Position numbers and translations under genes: made by a program
The notes under the pieces: model-generated
The model's input: the letters and a program-made list of their open reading frames with translations, nothing else
The model's database searches: none
Told to the model about the DNA's origin: nothing
In this document: positions 1 to 12,760 of the stretch, piece after piece
Position numbering within the stretch: position 1 is the stretch's first letter
Layout: each line of letters opens with the position of its first letter
Source of the DNA: Aplidium turbinatum
Lineage: Eukaryota; Chordata; Ascidiacea; Aplousobranchia; Polyclinidae
Direction: 5' to 3'
NCBI GenBank assembly: GCA_918807975.1
Contig: OU964921.1
Coordinates: 35,056,498 to 35,120,497 of the forward strand
DNA: 64,000 nt

Positions 1-1320
1 TCAGTTTTGGTGATCAGATCACCAAAACAACGTGATCTTGAAGATCAAGATCACTTTTTGAGTACTTGAAGGTTTTGATAAATAATGTTGCAAAAAATAA
101 AAATAAACGAATTTTCCATAAGCAACCTGGTTAATAGTGGCTGGGGCTGGTATTGCTAACTGTTGCTCTTAAATACTCGACCGCTGGCCTAAGAATTGTA
201 ATCAGTTTGTGCCGGTTGCTATTAGGCCTACCAATCGTTGTCGTAGTTTGCGTAGAATTGCAACTTCACACCCAAGGCCGAGGCTAATCAATGTACTGAA
301 AAAGTCACAAAATTTGCAATTGGTTTTATGATTTTCATTTAAAAAAATTATTGTTTACAAAATTTTGTCTGGTCTATATAAGCAGCATTTATTCGTCTTA
401 ATAAGTATTTTCAACTTTCACTAGATTATATCAATGTTTATTACACCATTTACCCATCTGGCAACCTTGATAATGTTGTGTGCTATCGAAAACATTCTGA
501 GGTCGACTGTCTGATAAACCGCTCCAAAAAAAAATACAAAAGCTATACAAAAAAGGGGCAGCATATGTTTTCACATTGAATATATTTGTTTATACTCAGA
601 CCCTACACAATTAGTGGTCTGGTTGATTTGCTGCAATAAACCACTTTACATGAAAGTCGGCTGTAGAGTCCAGTTTTATTTTTAGCACCGCCATTCTAAA
701 TTTTTAAACATCTAAAACTGGCCCAAAGAAAGAAAACAGTTTTTTAGAATTTACAAAACAGAATTGTAAACAAAGTTTAATCATGTTTTATGAAACTTCA
801 ACATATATAAGCTTAATCCAAAAAACTCTATCTGTGTTTGTTCTCGCTTTTGGAGATGATAAAAAGTTTTAGTCTGTAATTTTTTACTTTACTAGTTTCT
901 TGTAAAAACCTCCATTCTTTACAATATGTTTATTTGATGGTACTTTGTTGATCATGGTTTATTGCAAATGAAAAAAGCAAGCAAGACTCTTCGAAAATTT
1001 GTATCAATTTTCATATAAAGATTTTATGACTACACTGTACTGTCATGCTGTTTTATCAATTTTAAAACAGCATTAAATCTCCCGCGCCAGGCAGGGAATA
1101 ACATTTTGATAAAATTATAACAACAAAAAATCAACTGCCCAACCAAAAACACTTTGAGACACTACACAACATCGGGGACACTGGTATAATTTACGAGCTC
1201 ACCATCTACTGCAGTTTACCAAAAGCGTGTCGTCTGTGAGACATTCCGTACCACAACGACTATATTGCAACTAAAAAAATATACCGGCATGTCTGTTTAA
1301 AACGTCTTCTTCAACATTAG
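1..1320. other. 5' flank or intron of CC2D2A, no exon recognised
   Basis: No coding stretch matching the missing N-terminal part of CC2D2A (about 400 residues in the human protein) was recognised here. The sequence is AT-rich. It opens with two adjacent inverted repeats at 4-28 and 32-54, listed separately. Because the first exon seen begins in the middle of a coiled coil, this stretch is most likely an intron, with the earlier exons lying left of the window. Confidence 0.5.
4..54. repeat. Two adjacent perfect hairpins
   Basis: Positions 4-28 form a perfect palindrome with 12-bp arms (GTTTTGGTGATC and its complement) around a single base. Positions 32-54 form a second one with 10-bp arms (GTGATCTTGA and its complement) around 3 bases. 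Both carry GTGATC or GATCAC, so they may be parts of one foldback element cut by the window edge. Confidence 0.6.
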
Positions 1321-4300
1321 CTGATGTGAAAGTGCAAGAATCAAGGATCCACGATTTCACGAGCGAGATCCGTAGAACGACGCGGCAGCTGAATGAGGCC
1401 GAGTCTTCGGAGCGTGAGTTGATGAGGAGGATAATAGAAGAGTGGAAAGAAATTAAATCTCTACGAGAATTCCAAGGCTTCACCAACACAACAGCAAAGC
1501 TAATTGTACAAAGAGAGGAGGTACGTAATATTAACGTTAATTGGGTGAAATGTCTTTACGCTAAGTTTGACTGACTTAATTATGGATGCTCAATGATTGT
1601 TCATGAACCTTTTTTGAGAAAAGTTTTAGGTGACTTTTTCCAACATATCTGTTTATCTCTGACAGTTTGTTTGGAATTTTAGAATAATTTTATCTTTTTT
1701 CTGATGCTTTTTTAGTTTTACGTATTTCTGGATCATAACGGCGACTTTCAAATAGAATTTTCTGAAGTTGTCTAAAATTTAATCTCACGGTGATGAGAAA
1801 AGGGGGTTAACATTAGATACATAGGTATATGGTGCGTCAGAATAAACCGTATACACTGTTCACATGTTCAAGAAGAGACTGGAACCCTTGTTTTCTAAAT
1901 GTAAATGAAGATCCGTTTATGCAGGTTAACTCTCGGTTAGATCGGCAAAAGTGGGAGAAGGAAGTTGAGAATGAAGTTCTTGAGAGGAAGGAAGAACACG
2001 AAGTGACTGTACTTCGACCTTATCAGGAAGCGTTGAAAAAGTATCAATCTCAGTTGCAGGTAACCTATGGGGGTTGCGCTTGTGTTGTTTGCAAACTTAC
2101 ATTTTATCAGTATAGTATGTCTTCATTGAACAGTGCGATGTATTTTGTTTTATGATTATTTTTGTTTAAAGGTCTGAAGTCATTTTTTCTACTCAGGCGT
2201 GGAAGAAAAATCGTCAGAAAATTAAAGAGGAAAGAAAAAAAAACTCAGCATCGAATCAGAACCTATTGGCCACCTCTGAGGTTTGTAGGTTTTGTTTCTG
2301 CTCGCTTTACCTTCAATGCTTCATATTGAGAGTGGGGCATTATAGCATCAAAGCGATGTGAAATCTCGGATTCAATTGCATTAAAATCTCTTTTTTTTTC
2401 TTTTTTTTTCCTCAGTTTCAAATAAAATTTTTGTCAATCTTATGTGAAATGTCTTTTGACCCATCAACAAATGACACGTAGCTACTAAACGCTATTCTCT
2501 CCCAAAACTGTCGGACAACCTTTCCATTCAAGATTATCTAATAAAAATTTGAATAGATTAATACTAATTGCCTTAAAGAAATTGCGTTTTCCTTAGAAAA
2601 TGACTACTAGCTCAAGTGAAGTTGAAGCAATTGAAAACATTTGTAAAGGAATTGGAAACTTTCGATCTATATATCTTAAGAATTGTTGGCTACTATGTGA
2701 GCAACATTATGTGTCTGCGTAAGACGAACATGGAACACATGTTACAATATGAGCTATTTCAACGGTTGTGAATTTAACATAAAGATCAATATTAAACATC
2801 ATTACCTTTCACTTACAGCAAGATGACGAGGCTGAAATAACTATAGCTGGCAATATTGACAAACCCCAGAAACCAGACAAGCCGAAAGAGTTCGATGAAG
2901 AAGTACAGAGGGTGGAGGTTATTAACGCGCTTCTTGCCAGCAGAAGAAACCCAGGTAATATGCAATATCTGACTCTCTCTTTCTTTCTGTTCATCCATCT
3001 TTGGTTTTTGTTGTATCGGATATTTTTTACTGCTGGAATGAGCTTGTTAGGCAGAGAATGAAGATGAACATGGTGTTAGAAAAGTTTAAATGATTAAACC
3101 CAATGATAATGATAACCAATTGAAACCTATGATTTCTTTACCAAGAAATATAGAAACAGAACTAAAAATACAGAGCCATTTTGACAGTTCCATCACCACT
3201 TTTTTTCAATATTTTCACAGGAGAGGATAAGATCTCATTACAGTTGACAAATACGGCGAATATCACTCCCACCAGTGGTGTACCAGCAGGGGAAGCGGCA
3301 CGACGAAAAGCAATGCAGAAGGCTGCTATCTTGCTGAAGATTCGTTTCAATGGCAAAGAGGTGTTTTCCACAGAAGTAAAAACTTTAACAACGGACTTCA
3401 AGCTTCATTTCGGGTCAATTTTTCGCGTTCGAATCGCGCAATGGCCTGAAAGTTTAAAGGTACTCAGTTGTTGTTATGTTACAATTACAACTGTTAAAAT
3501 CAATGGAGCCATCAGTGATTAAACTCTCTCTTCTTTCATTTTGCTTAAAAAAAAAACCCTGGTCTTCAACTCGAAGCATCAGCGCAGACCAATTTGGCGG
3601 CTTATACAAAACAGTTGTACGAAATAGTTTGTGTCATCAATATCTTGTTCATTCAGTGCCACTTATCCAATAGTTTATTGAAATAATATTCTACTTTTTT
3701 ATGTACAGTAAGAGATGCAAGGTCCATGATGTGTTTTCAGTGGAGTGGACCTTGTGTTATTCACTATGCTTATTTTGATATAGCCTACCACTTGCTAATT
3801 TTTCCAGCTGCTTGAAGCTGAATGAATAGAGCTTTGTGATCGTATATTTCTTTCAATGTCATTGGTTTTATTTCAAGAATGGGCTTTATTTTTCTTTACA
3901 GTCTTGTTTCAATAAAACACATGCAAAGCCACTGTTTCTCATTGACGAATGCCTTTCTTAAAACTACTGGACCAATAAGCTCCATAATCTTTATACTTTG
4001 CCAATATGATATTTTATCCTGAATTTAATTCACATCGCAAAAGGTGTCATTTAAATTCAACGTGTTTCCAGGTTCAATTTTTGGACGTAGGCATGATGGT
4101 GAACACTGTGTTCAGCGAAGTGTTTCTTAATGTCCCGGAAACGAATGTCCATTCCGGAAACGTCCAACTTGGTGTCCGTCCTTTCCACAGCGACCGGACC
4201 GAAGCTTTTGACCACGAAGGAGTCGGCAGCAACACTCCTTTTACATTGCGAAAGAACGACACAGTTCCAACTTCTCACAATACCAAAGGGCAGTTAATTT

Positions 4301-7300
4301 GTAGCATTTCCTGGGGTCTTGATGAAGAGGGGCGTGTTTTAGCCCCCAAAGGTCTCGTTTCGAACGATCCCATGTCAGTAATTAACCCAACTAAAAATAT
4401 CGACCCAGTGAAAGCCATAGGAGCGGAAGGTATCCAAGACCCCGCTTCTTTATCCAAGTGGGTTCAAGACAATCGGCTCGACCCAAATGACCCCGACAAT
4501 GCCACCCTTGTTCCCTTTATGCAAGGTGATCAAGAGGGGCAGGGGTTTTTATATGCACCTGATTATTTTCGGCTTGAGCAGTTGCAGGTACGTTGCTGTG
4601 TAGCTTAACCTTATCTAGTGTTCGAACCAAGTGATCAACTTTCAAACTAAATTAATAATATTATCACTGCATTGATTAGAACCATAAGTTCGAAACATTC
4701 GGCGTTTGTCTGCTGTTAGTAACACTTTTTTATGCATTTTCCGTTCTTAAACTGAAAGAGTGTTTTGAAGTCATGTCATTTTAGAGCTACATGTTTTTAA
4801 GAGGTTGCTGTTTATTTTCACTTGTTAAAATGCTTCAGTTTATTCAAGTAACTTCCAGGATGTGCTGTAAGTTTGCGCGTGGAGTTTTCATTTTCTTCCA
4901 TCATGCAAATGTGATGTTTGATCGCTTCATAAAAGCAGGATATAACCTACTGGGCTTCTTTTTTACCTGTCTAAAAAAAAAATTTTCAGTAAATGTCAAA
5001 CATGTGCTATAATTTGTAGATTCCCACAATCAATGTATTTTCACTTTTTTTGTATATTTGTTACCTCAAAAATTGAATGAGGCTGTTCACCTGGCATTTG
5101 GTTCAATAACATGATACGCTCTTCTGGTGTAAGCTAGACTAAACTATCACAAGGTGTTTCTTATTAATCTGAATAGCGTAACTTAGTTTATACCTGAGGA
5201 ACGTGTCATGTTATTGAACCTTTGCTAATGTTATTGAACCTTACACGTGTTGTTCTTAGTGTAATGGCCAGAATAAAAATAAATTCAATATCTAACTTTA
5301 TTTATAGGAAGAATTTAACTTCATCACGGACGATGAGTACGAACAACTCAACAGGTTTCGCTTGCTCAAGCTGCGTGCCGGTGAAGTGAATGAGTTTCGC
5401 AACATCACCATGATACCTTGTCACGAACACGAAGTCATGGATTCCGCATTCACAACATATGACCGAAGAATTCGTGACAAACAAACAATCATGACCTCGG
5501 GTGAAAAATTGGTTGAAGGAGGTAGGTTAATCATGTTTTGCACGCTGGACAATGATGTTTCGAATGTAGTGAATACTTTTCTACTTCACGGAGGCAAGTA
5601 TTTGAACCATTTAGTTTTGCGAGAACATTTTACAAATTACAATCGTCGTCGTCGTCGGCTCCAGCTCGTGTCCGAGCATTGGTTTCGTCTTCAAATTGAA
5701 TTTGGTTTTGGATGGTGATGTCGTATGTGGCTTTGGAGGCCCAGTCTATGATGGAAAAGACGTGGGCAAAAGTCACATTGTATGGAGGGTGGGGGACGTG
5801 GTAGTTTTAGCTTTTCTTTTCTAGTGTTTCGTTTTTCTTGGGCTTTTTGTATCCTGTTTTTTTTTTTTCAAAAATTTCCGTGCCTTCAAATTACAATACA
5901 AAATTACAAATTACAATACATGATGTTTAAAACCAAAATTGTTACAAAATTGGAGTAGATCTTGGCTTCCAATCATATAAACTTGGTTTGACACTTGAGT
6001 GGACTGAATTACCACGCCGCAGACCTAATACAATAACAATTTTATTTATTTCATGCCCGGTAAGCCAACATGGGACCACCTTTATCTTTGTTTGTTAAGG
6101 CTTTATCACAATCATGAGCTTCAATCGGCTCGTGTTAAACTTAAGTTTCAATCGAAACAAAGTTTGTGAAGCGAAACACGGTTTAGTCTCACTGCAGTAT
6201 TCATATGGAAACTGACATTCTGTAACAACACGTCAGGTGATCATGACGTCACTATTGAATATTCTGCTCGCAGGCACAGTGAGCTCGTACCGCTTAGAGG
6301 TGATGCAATATAGGGAAACGGTGAAGGAAGCGGTTTTGCAAAGGTTCCACACTGCAAGGCATCGACGACTGTTTGAGGTATGGCAAGCAACTGTCATTTT
6401 GGCAATTCTACATGCAGTAGAACATTATTAATAATGTTTTTTTTTCATTTACCTTAAAATTTCCAAACTATTGATGTGCTTATCTTGTTCCAGGACGTTG
6501 TCCGTGAGGAGCAAGTGCCGGATGTTGGGACGTTTGGCTTGAGCATGGCAAAATTTTTCGAGCACAGAAGACCTCTCAAACCAGTCCGCAAAGAGAGAAA
6601 GAAAGCAACTGCTCAGACATTGTCAGAGGGGTCGGTCCATGTTCTAGTGAACGTGGTCCGGGCTTATAATGTTCCAACAAGGCAAGGATCTCATACATCA
6701 GGCGGAATAAACAACCCACAAAATCTGAGTTCGCGATTTGGAGGTAGGTGCTTTCTTTTGTAAATATTTTTGGTTTTACTATCTTGTCTCTAGGAAAAAA
6801 AATATTTTTCTATCTTTCCTTACCAGGGATCTCTGGTGAGAATGATCTTAATATCTCGATTGCTGAATAATGAAAAGTTTGGGTGTTCATCAGGACAATT
6901 ATCGTTTCTAGCACTAGTTGCAACGTTCATCTGATGTCATCATCGCCCATTGTCATGGTGCGCGAAACGTCAGTGAAGTAATAAACCATCCTGTTTATTG
7001 TTGTTTTTCCTTTCAATCTCATGAGATGAACGTTGCAACTAGTGCCAGAAACGATCTCGATTGCTTAGAAAACACTGGTTAGTTTCACGTTTGAGCTTGC
7101 AAATTGTATAAATACTTTTCTGTTATTTTCTCCTCCATGGAATTTTGTGATATTTCAGGAGGAACACAAACTTCCAATTTTGCTTCAACAATGGGCGGAC
7201 TTGATTTCACTCAGGAAACCTTCAACGTGTCTCCATTTGTTGCCGTCTCCTTTCAAGACAACGTGGTCACAACTCGGATAGCTCAAGGTCCTAGTCCCAG

Positions 7301-10300
7301 TTGGAATGAAGAGCTTCAAGTTCCGTTCTCTGCTCCTAACAATGACTACAATGCAAGCAGCCTACAAACGGTGGACGACATTATTTATATCCATCTATTC
7401 GACAGGTAGTTTCTTTCAAATCTTTTAAAAGTAATTTTGCACGGTAAACTATCTTCAGTAGGTTTTTCAACACTGTGTATACTTTACAACACATACATGC
7501 TCTTGTTCCTCTTCGGTGACTTAAATCGTCTGATCATTTAATTTTCGGTGCCTTTCTTTTCTCTGTTGGGCCGTTTCCTGAAGTGCAAATTGTTGTAACG
7601 TTGTTTTTACATTGTTTGTAGTGGTTGTTAACGTTTTTGCAGAGTTATAGACGAGGCTCCCCAACAATACGGTCAAGAAGACTCATCATTGGTAACTCAC
7701 AAGATCACGAATCACTGGCTTGGTACATTCCGATTGCCTTTTTCCACTGTCTATCAACGTGGGAAAGTTGACGGGACATTCAAGCTAAACGTGCCACCAG
7801 TGCTGCTTGGCTACGACTTACAGAAACCGGTACGTCATTGCAATGTTTTTTGCAGCCAGAAATTCTTTTTTTCTTACATTGATCTGGAAACGTCAGGAGA
7901 AACCCAGCCAGCAAATCAGTTTTTTTTTCTATTACTTTTATTATTTCTATGATTTTATGTTTTGTACGATTTAACATCTGCAGACGTTGAACTATTGTAA
8001 AAAATAGACTGTTTTGCCAGCTAGGTCTGTGACAAAGGCTGCAGGAACCTTAACGCAGAAAAAATGTCGTTCCCTTTGTCAAATCAGACATCAGTTACTT
8101 TGGCCTTGATATCAGTTGCTTTTTATAAACTTCCAATCATTTATGCTTTCCAGGCCCCTCATGACTACAGAGACCAGCTTGAGACCCAAGCTTCCAGCTT
8201 GACAAGCGGAACTTTCATTACCTTGTTTGTTACGCTTGAGCCGACGCTGAAGCCTGTCGAGGCAGTCCGTCACAAGTTCGAGAGCCAGGAAGACGAAGCC
8301 GTCTTACACATGAGCGCCACTTACTTGACGGATTGCAACAAGAAGTTTCCAAATCGAAACGCAAAAACGACTGTCGTTGATCTCAAGGGAGAATCTGTCC
8401 TTATCACAAGGTATAGGTTTACCAAGAACGCAACTGCGTCTTTGTGTTTGGTACCAAACTGTTGCACGTTTTACCAAGTTAGTTCCTATATTTCATTATG
8501 TTGATGTCTCAGTGCTTGCCGTTTTTGTCTAAGAGTTGTATTACTATAATAACAACTATATAGTGACTATATTGACTATAATAACAATACACTTTTAAAT
8601 TATATAGTAACATCACATATTTTGGAGCCTTAACCCAAATTTTCAAAATGTTTAATGTAATAAAAAAACCTAAGGGATTATTTTTAATCAAATTTCAACT
8701 AGATCACTGTTTTGTAATGACCCTAATATAAGAATTTATTCATTAGCTGCGATAGATGTGAAAACTAATCACCCTCAATTTTGTATTAACTGCATTGACC
8801 AGGTACATCAAACCCCTCCAACCTCCAGCGGACCTTCTGGAGGGTTGCGAGCCAAGCTCCCTTACCTCTGCGGAGAGGGTTGCCCGTTTTGTGTCCCTCA
8901 TCCCTTTTGTGTCAGATAATGTCACATACGCCGGGATATGTGATCTATGGAGCACATGTGACCAGGTGAGGCGCAATGTTGCGTTTGAAGCAACGAAGAC
9001 ATCAGTGGCGGTAGCAGGAATATGACAAGTTTTTTTACTTTTTTAAACTTATCGAAAAAAGTGCATTATTTTTGCTCCTTTTTTGCGGATCACTCAAGCT
9101 CCCTTGCCTTCTTTAATCTTCAAATCATCAAGAACCACTGGACATAAGCCTACAGTAGATTCGCGATGACCACAAGCTGTTCTTGATTGCGTTGAGAACC
9201 ATTCGTCTGTCAACTGTGTTTCTCCAGCATTGTTGATTTTCGACTTTCACGTTTCTTTGTTCAGTTTATTCAAATGATGAGCGGGGACGAAGAAGAACAC
9301 GCCGTTCTCCTTGTCAACTTTTTCCTTCAACTCGGGAAGCAAGCTTTCCTGTTGCTAGGCAACGCTGTGCCGGAAGGAAGCACAGCATACGTTCTCACCA
9401 TGGAAAACACTACCAGGGTCAGTGCAGTAGAAATACATTTTATCTTTTTAAGAGAATGATAAAAGAATAAAAGTGATGAAGGGAAATCCATTTTATGTTG
9501 AGATAATGCTTTGTAACTTTTTCATAACTTTGCTTGTCATTTTATTTTTCCTTTTTTGTAACTCAGTATCCCATTCATAGCCAACAGCGTGATGTAGTTG
9601 TAACTTCAATCAAATTCTCTATTTTAGAGTTTATTTCGTTTCAATATTGATAACGATGCAGCTTAAGCCTTTTTGCTGTCCACGTTCTGGTTTAATAGGA
9701 CGTTTGTGTGTAAAAGCCGCCGTTTGTCAAGTATACATTCATTTGCTCTTAATAAAACTTAAATGATTGCCTAAACCTTCTTCTATGGTAGAACGTCAAA
9801 CTTCAATCAGGTGTTGTCGATATGAGGGCAAATAGGCTATTTTCCCAGCTACCGTAGTCGTGTTGTTGGTTTTCGTACTTCTGTCTTATGAAGCAAACTG
9901 ATTGAATGTTGAAGGAAACCTACATCTGGAACGCAAGCACTGGAAACTACTACAAACACAACGACTACCTCTGTCCTCTAAAGAGTGTTGGCATGTTGGT
10001 GAATGACCAAAATATTTGGTTCAACATTCAATCTCAAGATATTCCATCCAGGGTTAGATTCGATGTAAGTGATTTGAAAACAATCAAGTGCTCTTTTTAA
10101 CTGATTTGATAAATTGTAAGTCTCGAAATATTGTCTAAAAACCCTCTTTAGCATGGAGATAGAGCGTTGTTAATTACTTCAAGGATTTCATGGCAATCGT
10201 TGTACAATACAGGAGAGGAATCCCCGCTGTAGCGCTTGCCAAAAAAACATTTGACGGCCATTTAGAGGATTCGTGTGGTTTGACCTTCATTTCGTATACT

Positions 10301-12059
10301 CAACAATGGCCATTTAATGCGACAACTCGGCTCTGCGTTGTTGTGTCTTTACAGAATGTTCCGGATTCATAGCATTGCTCACATTGTTGAGCAGGGTTTG
10401 AGTCGGAGAGATTTTGGCGTGTCCGGAATCGGTGTCGGCCAGTTATGAAACGAGGAGTCGGATTTTTTTGCCGATTTGGAGGGCTTTTGGTGTGACATAT
10501 CATAGCTACGCATTGACTATGACACATACAGTTGTTTTACATGTGCCTAGCAGAACGAGGCGATATGTTTTGCCGAATCAATGCGTGAATAAATCATATG
10601 TATCTAAAAATAGCTTTTCTTGTTCAATATTTAAAATCTTGTTTTTCGTGTTGGTATAGTCTTGCCTAAATGTCGCAGCTGTGCATCCATTTCTTGCGGT
10701 AACACATTTGGAATGGATTTTTTTTCTGCAGTTGACGAAAACAACAGATTGGAAACCCTTTTTCACCCCTAAATTTCCTCACCCCGGCACCCTGCATTCT
10801 GTGCAGCCAGACCTGCTTTACTTCGCTGAAACTGATCGAGGTTATGTGGTCAGGCTGGCTCAAATTATCAAAGACAAGTTGAAGGTGAATGGCTGAGCTA
10901 AAACTTAGGTCAACTTATGCTTACGTTTGAAGGTTACAAACCGGAATAATCTTGCAACACTTCGATAGATAGAATAATCTATTTTCATATTTCTGTTTAC
11001 TATACCGTACTGCGTCTGAAGTGCTCTATCAACCGTGACGAGGGTGTTCACAAAAATTGTAGTTTTTCTTATCGCAGGCATACTTTCATTTCTGCTGTCG
11101 AGTGAATGTATCCACCATAACCTAACGCAATGACATTAAATCAACCCTTTATGAGAAATCTTTTCGGACGTTACTAGTTGAATCAGGCCCGGTAACGGCA
11201 ATCGCCTCCTAATACACAGAAAAGTAACATCATTCATGGTGTATTTACGTGGTATGTTTTGTTGCAATCCCCCCTCCCCAGGCTACTTGCTGGATGCGCC
11301 CTGAGTAGCTTGATATTTTCAAACTGACCCCTTTCCCCAGGAAAAGATTATGTCATGGCGACCACGTCACGTGACCAGATGGAACAGAGCTTGCGAGGGA
11401 AAATTGCTTGACATTCTGAAAGGTCTGGAATTCAATCGGTTTAGAAGTGGAGGTAAGAGAAGAATCATTCACTATCTCGTCCGGGAAATATCATATGATT
11501 TCGTGTTTTTTGACCTTCAATACGACGCCATTTATTTTATCCTTTCTACTATTTTCTTCAACCTTCCTCCATTTGTATTGAACTTGTAGCTTATGTCGTT
11601 AAATTTTTACAGTTTATTTCAAGTATCTTCATTTAGGTTAATCACTTGGAGCTGAGTAATAGCAGTTCATTTCAAGCATCTTGAAGCAAATTGACTTAAA
11701 AAATATTGATTTTTCTTGAGTCGTACGGTACAGTTCGCGATAATCACGACGTATCCCACCCCAAACCACGATTGCCTTAAGTTACATAACTGCTTTGTCC
11801 TGCAGGCGACACAAACCACGCTGCTGAATTGCTGAGGACACTCGGGGATGTTCGTTTCACAGGATTTCCCATGGACTTCGCCTACACTGACGTGGACACG
11901 ATTATCACCGGTGTCCGTAGCACGGAAGTCCACAAAATCCAGGACCCTAACGTTGAGTTCGCTCTTTCAGTACATATCCATCCCTACCCTGGGTCAATCC
12001 TTGCTGTGTGGGTCTATCTTGCTGCTTTGGTGAACCGCAGACGAAACGATCCGTTTTAA
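1321..12059 (+). CDS. CC2D2A: CC2D2A, coiled-coil and C2 domain protein 2A (C-terminal 18 exons; 5' end outside window)
   Basis: Scaffold of the MKS module at the ciliary transition zone; human loss causes Meckel and Joubert syndromes. Exons: 1321-1520, 1925-2059, 2197-2280, 2819-2954, 3221-3459, 4072-4587, 5308-5521, 6274-6377, 6494-6743, 7159-7405, 7643-7829, 8154-8410, 8803-8965, 9265-9417, 9915-10064, 10732-10884, 11341-11452, 11806-12059 (stop TAA). All junctions are AG/GT and phases agree throughout, giving about 1,183 residues; human CC2D2A has 1,620. Order: coiled coil (exons 1-3), conserved linker (WPESL and DHEGVGS motifs), C2 domain (exons 9-11), transglutaminase-like domain (exons 13-16), C-terminal block ending [11 protein letters not shown]. 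Recall of the human protein supports nearly every exon, for example PSWNEEL and [10 protein letters not shown]. The exon 15 acceptor has a weak pyrimidine tract. The N-terminal roughly 400 residues are not seen. Family assignment is secure; individual boundaries are hand-called. Confidence 0.96.
5100..5220. repeat. Short terminal-inverted-repeat element in CC2D2A intron
   Basis: A 121-bp unit ends in perfect 15-bp inverted repeats (GGTTCAATAACATGA at 5100-5114 and its complement at 5206-5220). A partial second copy of the right end follows at about 5229-5240. It lies in the intron before the exon at 5308 and is probably a MITE of unknown class. Confidence 0.5.
6629..7829 (+). other. CC2D2A: C2 domain of CC2D2A (parts of exons 9-11)
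   Basis: Begins at [16 protein letters not shown], a typical first C2 strand, and continues through [11 protein letters not shown], the SPSWNEEL motif and IYIHLFDR, ending near VPPVLLGY. In the family this domain is thought to bind membrane or partners at the transition zone. I did not check whether calcium-coordinating aspartates are kept. Confidence 0.85.
6865..7055. mobile_element. MITE with 32-bp terminal inverted repeats in CC2D2A intron
   Basis: Inverted repeats at 6901-6932 and 7024-7055 match at 31 of 32 bases (core GCACTAGTTGCAACGTTCAT). The 12-mer atctcgattgct occurs at 6853-6864 and again at 7054-7065, so a direct repeat flanks the unit and may be a target duplication. A diverged piece of the same inverted repeat lies near 21620-21650, so this is a dispersed family. 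No coding capacity. Confidence 0.6.
7905..8023. repeat. Copy of palindromic mini-repeat family
   Basis: Starts cccagccagcaaatcag and ends gttttgccagctagg, with the family core tctgcagacgttgaa near 7978-7992. A left-arm-like piece (acattgatctggaaacgtc) lies just upstream at 7877-7895. It sits in the intron between exons at 7829 and 8154. Diverged relative to the copies at 34080 and 39374. Confidence 0.5.
8803..10884 (+). other. CC2D2A: Transglutaminase-like domain of CC2D2A (exons 13-16)
   Basis: Residues include [58 protein letters not shown] and DQNIWFNIQ. These match the human segment described as a catalytically inactive transglutaminase-like peptidase fold. The introns between these exons are 299, 497 and 667 bp and hold no other gene that I can see. 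Confidence 0.75.
10392..10490. repeat. Copy of GAGTCGGA-type dispersed repeat
   Basis: Begins cagggtttgagtcggaga and carries several gtcgga units and the phrase ttggcgtgtcc. The same phrases occur reverse-complemented near 20985-21035 and in part near 54893-54985. It is intronic in CC2D2A. Probably an end of a DNA transposon; class not assigned. Confidence 0.45.
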
Positions 12060-12760
12060 AATGAATTGTTTTCGGTTTCATTTTTCAAAATGGGTTCATG
12101 TGAAGAACTGTTAGCTCAACGACCGAGTGAACGATGGATCGACGTAGAAGAAACGTCATTTTACACGTTTTACAGCAATAATTTTATACAATAGTTTTCA
12201 CCACTGTGATTTTCTATGGCGCAGTTTGCAAGCAAACATACAGTATTTTCATTGAAAGCCGGAGTTTTATATTTGTTGTTGGTGTGCTGACTCGGACGTT
12301 AACAAGTGTTGGTATCATAATATATTTTTGAAATCTGAATGTGCCATTCAATGATCTCTCTGACAATTCTTGATCTACAGAAGACAGGTGCTTGTTTCTA
12401 AACCAACTGCAAACCAAAACGAATTGAATTTATTTCGGAATTCCCGTTTAAAAGCAACTTCTACATAATCAAAATGCTGTCGAACCAGCGAAAGAAAGGA
12501 TGCCGCGTAAGTACATTAAAAGTAAAATCAAAGCACACGAGCATACAAACACCACTACATCGCTGGCTAATAAAAATACAATACCTATTATGAATTAAAC
12601 GTTTTTATCCATGCTGCTTTATGCGCCTCCAATCTATACAACAAAACACAAGCTTTTCCAGGTATAGGCTGATACATGATTTATACGGCATAGTTTCGGT
12701 ATATAGTGTCAGAATAATTAAAGTTACCATAAAAATGATTGAATACTGGCAATTTGCAGC
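12060..12760. other. Convergent intergenic region and 3' UTRs of CC2D2A and XRN1
   Basis: About 700 bp separate the two stop codons. A plus-strand AATAAA lies at 12569-12574, and a minus-strand AATAAA (tttatt on +) at 12429-12434. If both are used, the transcripts overlap at their 3' ends. No other coding or RNA gene was recognised. Confidence 0.45.

Noticed and set aside
1829-1924. Open frame extending 32 codons upstream of CC2D2A exon 2
   Set aside because: A consensus acceptor (tttatgcag) at 1924 and phase agreement with the previous exon place the exon start at 1925.
5640-5660. cgtcgtcgtcgtcgg microsatellite
   Set aside because: Four or five short units after the exon at 5521; ordinary low complexity.
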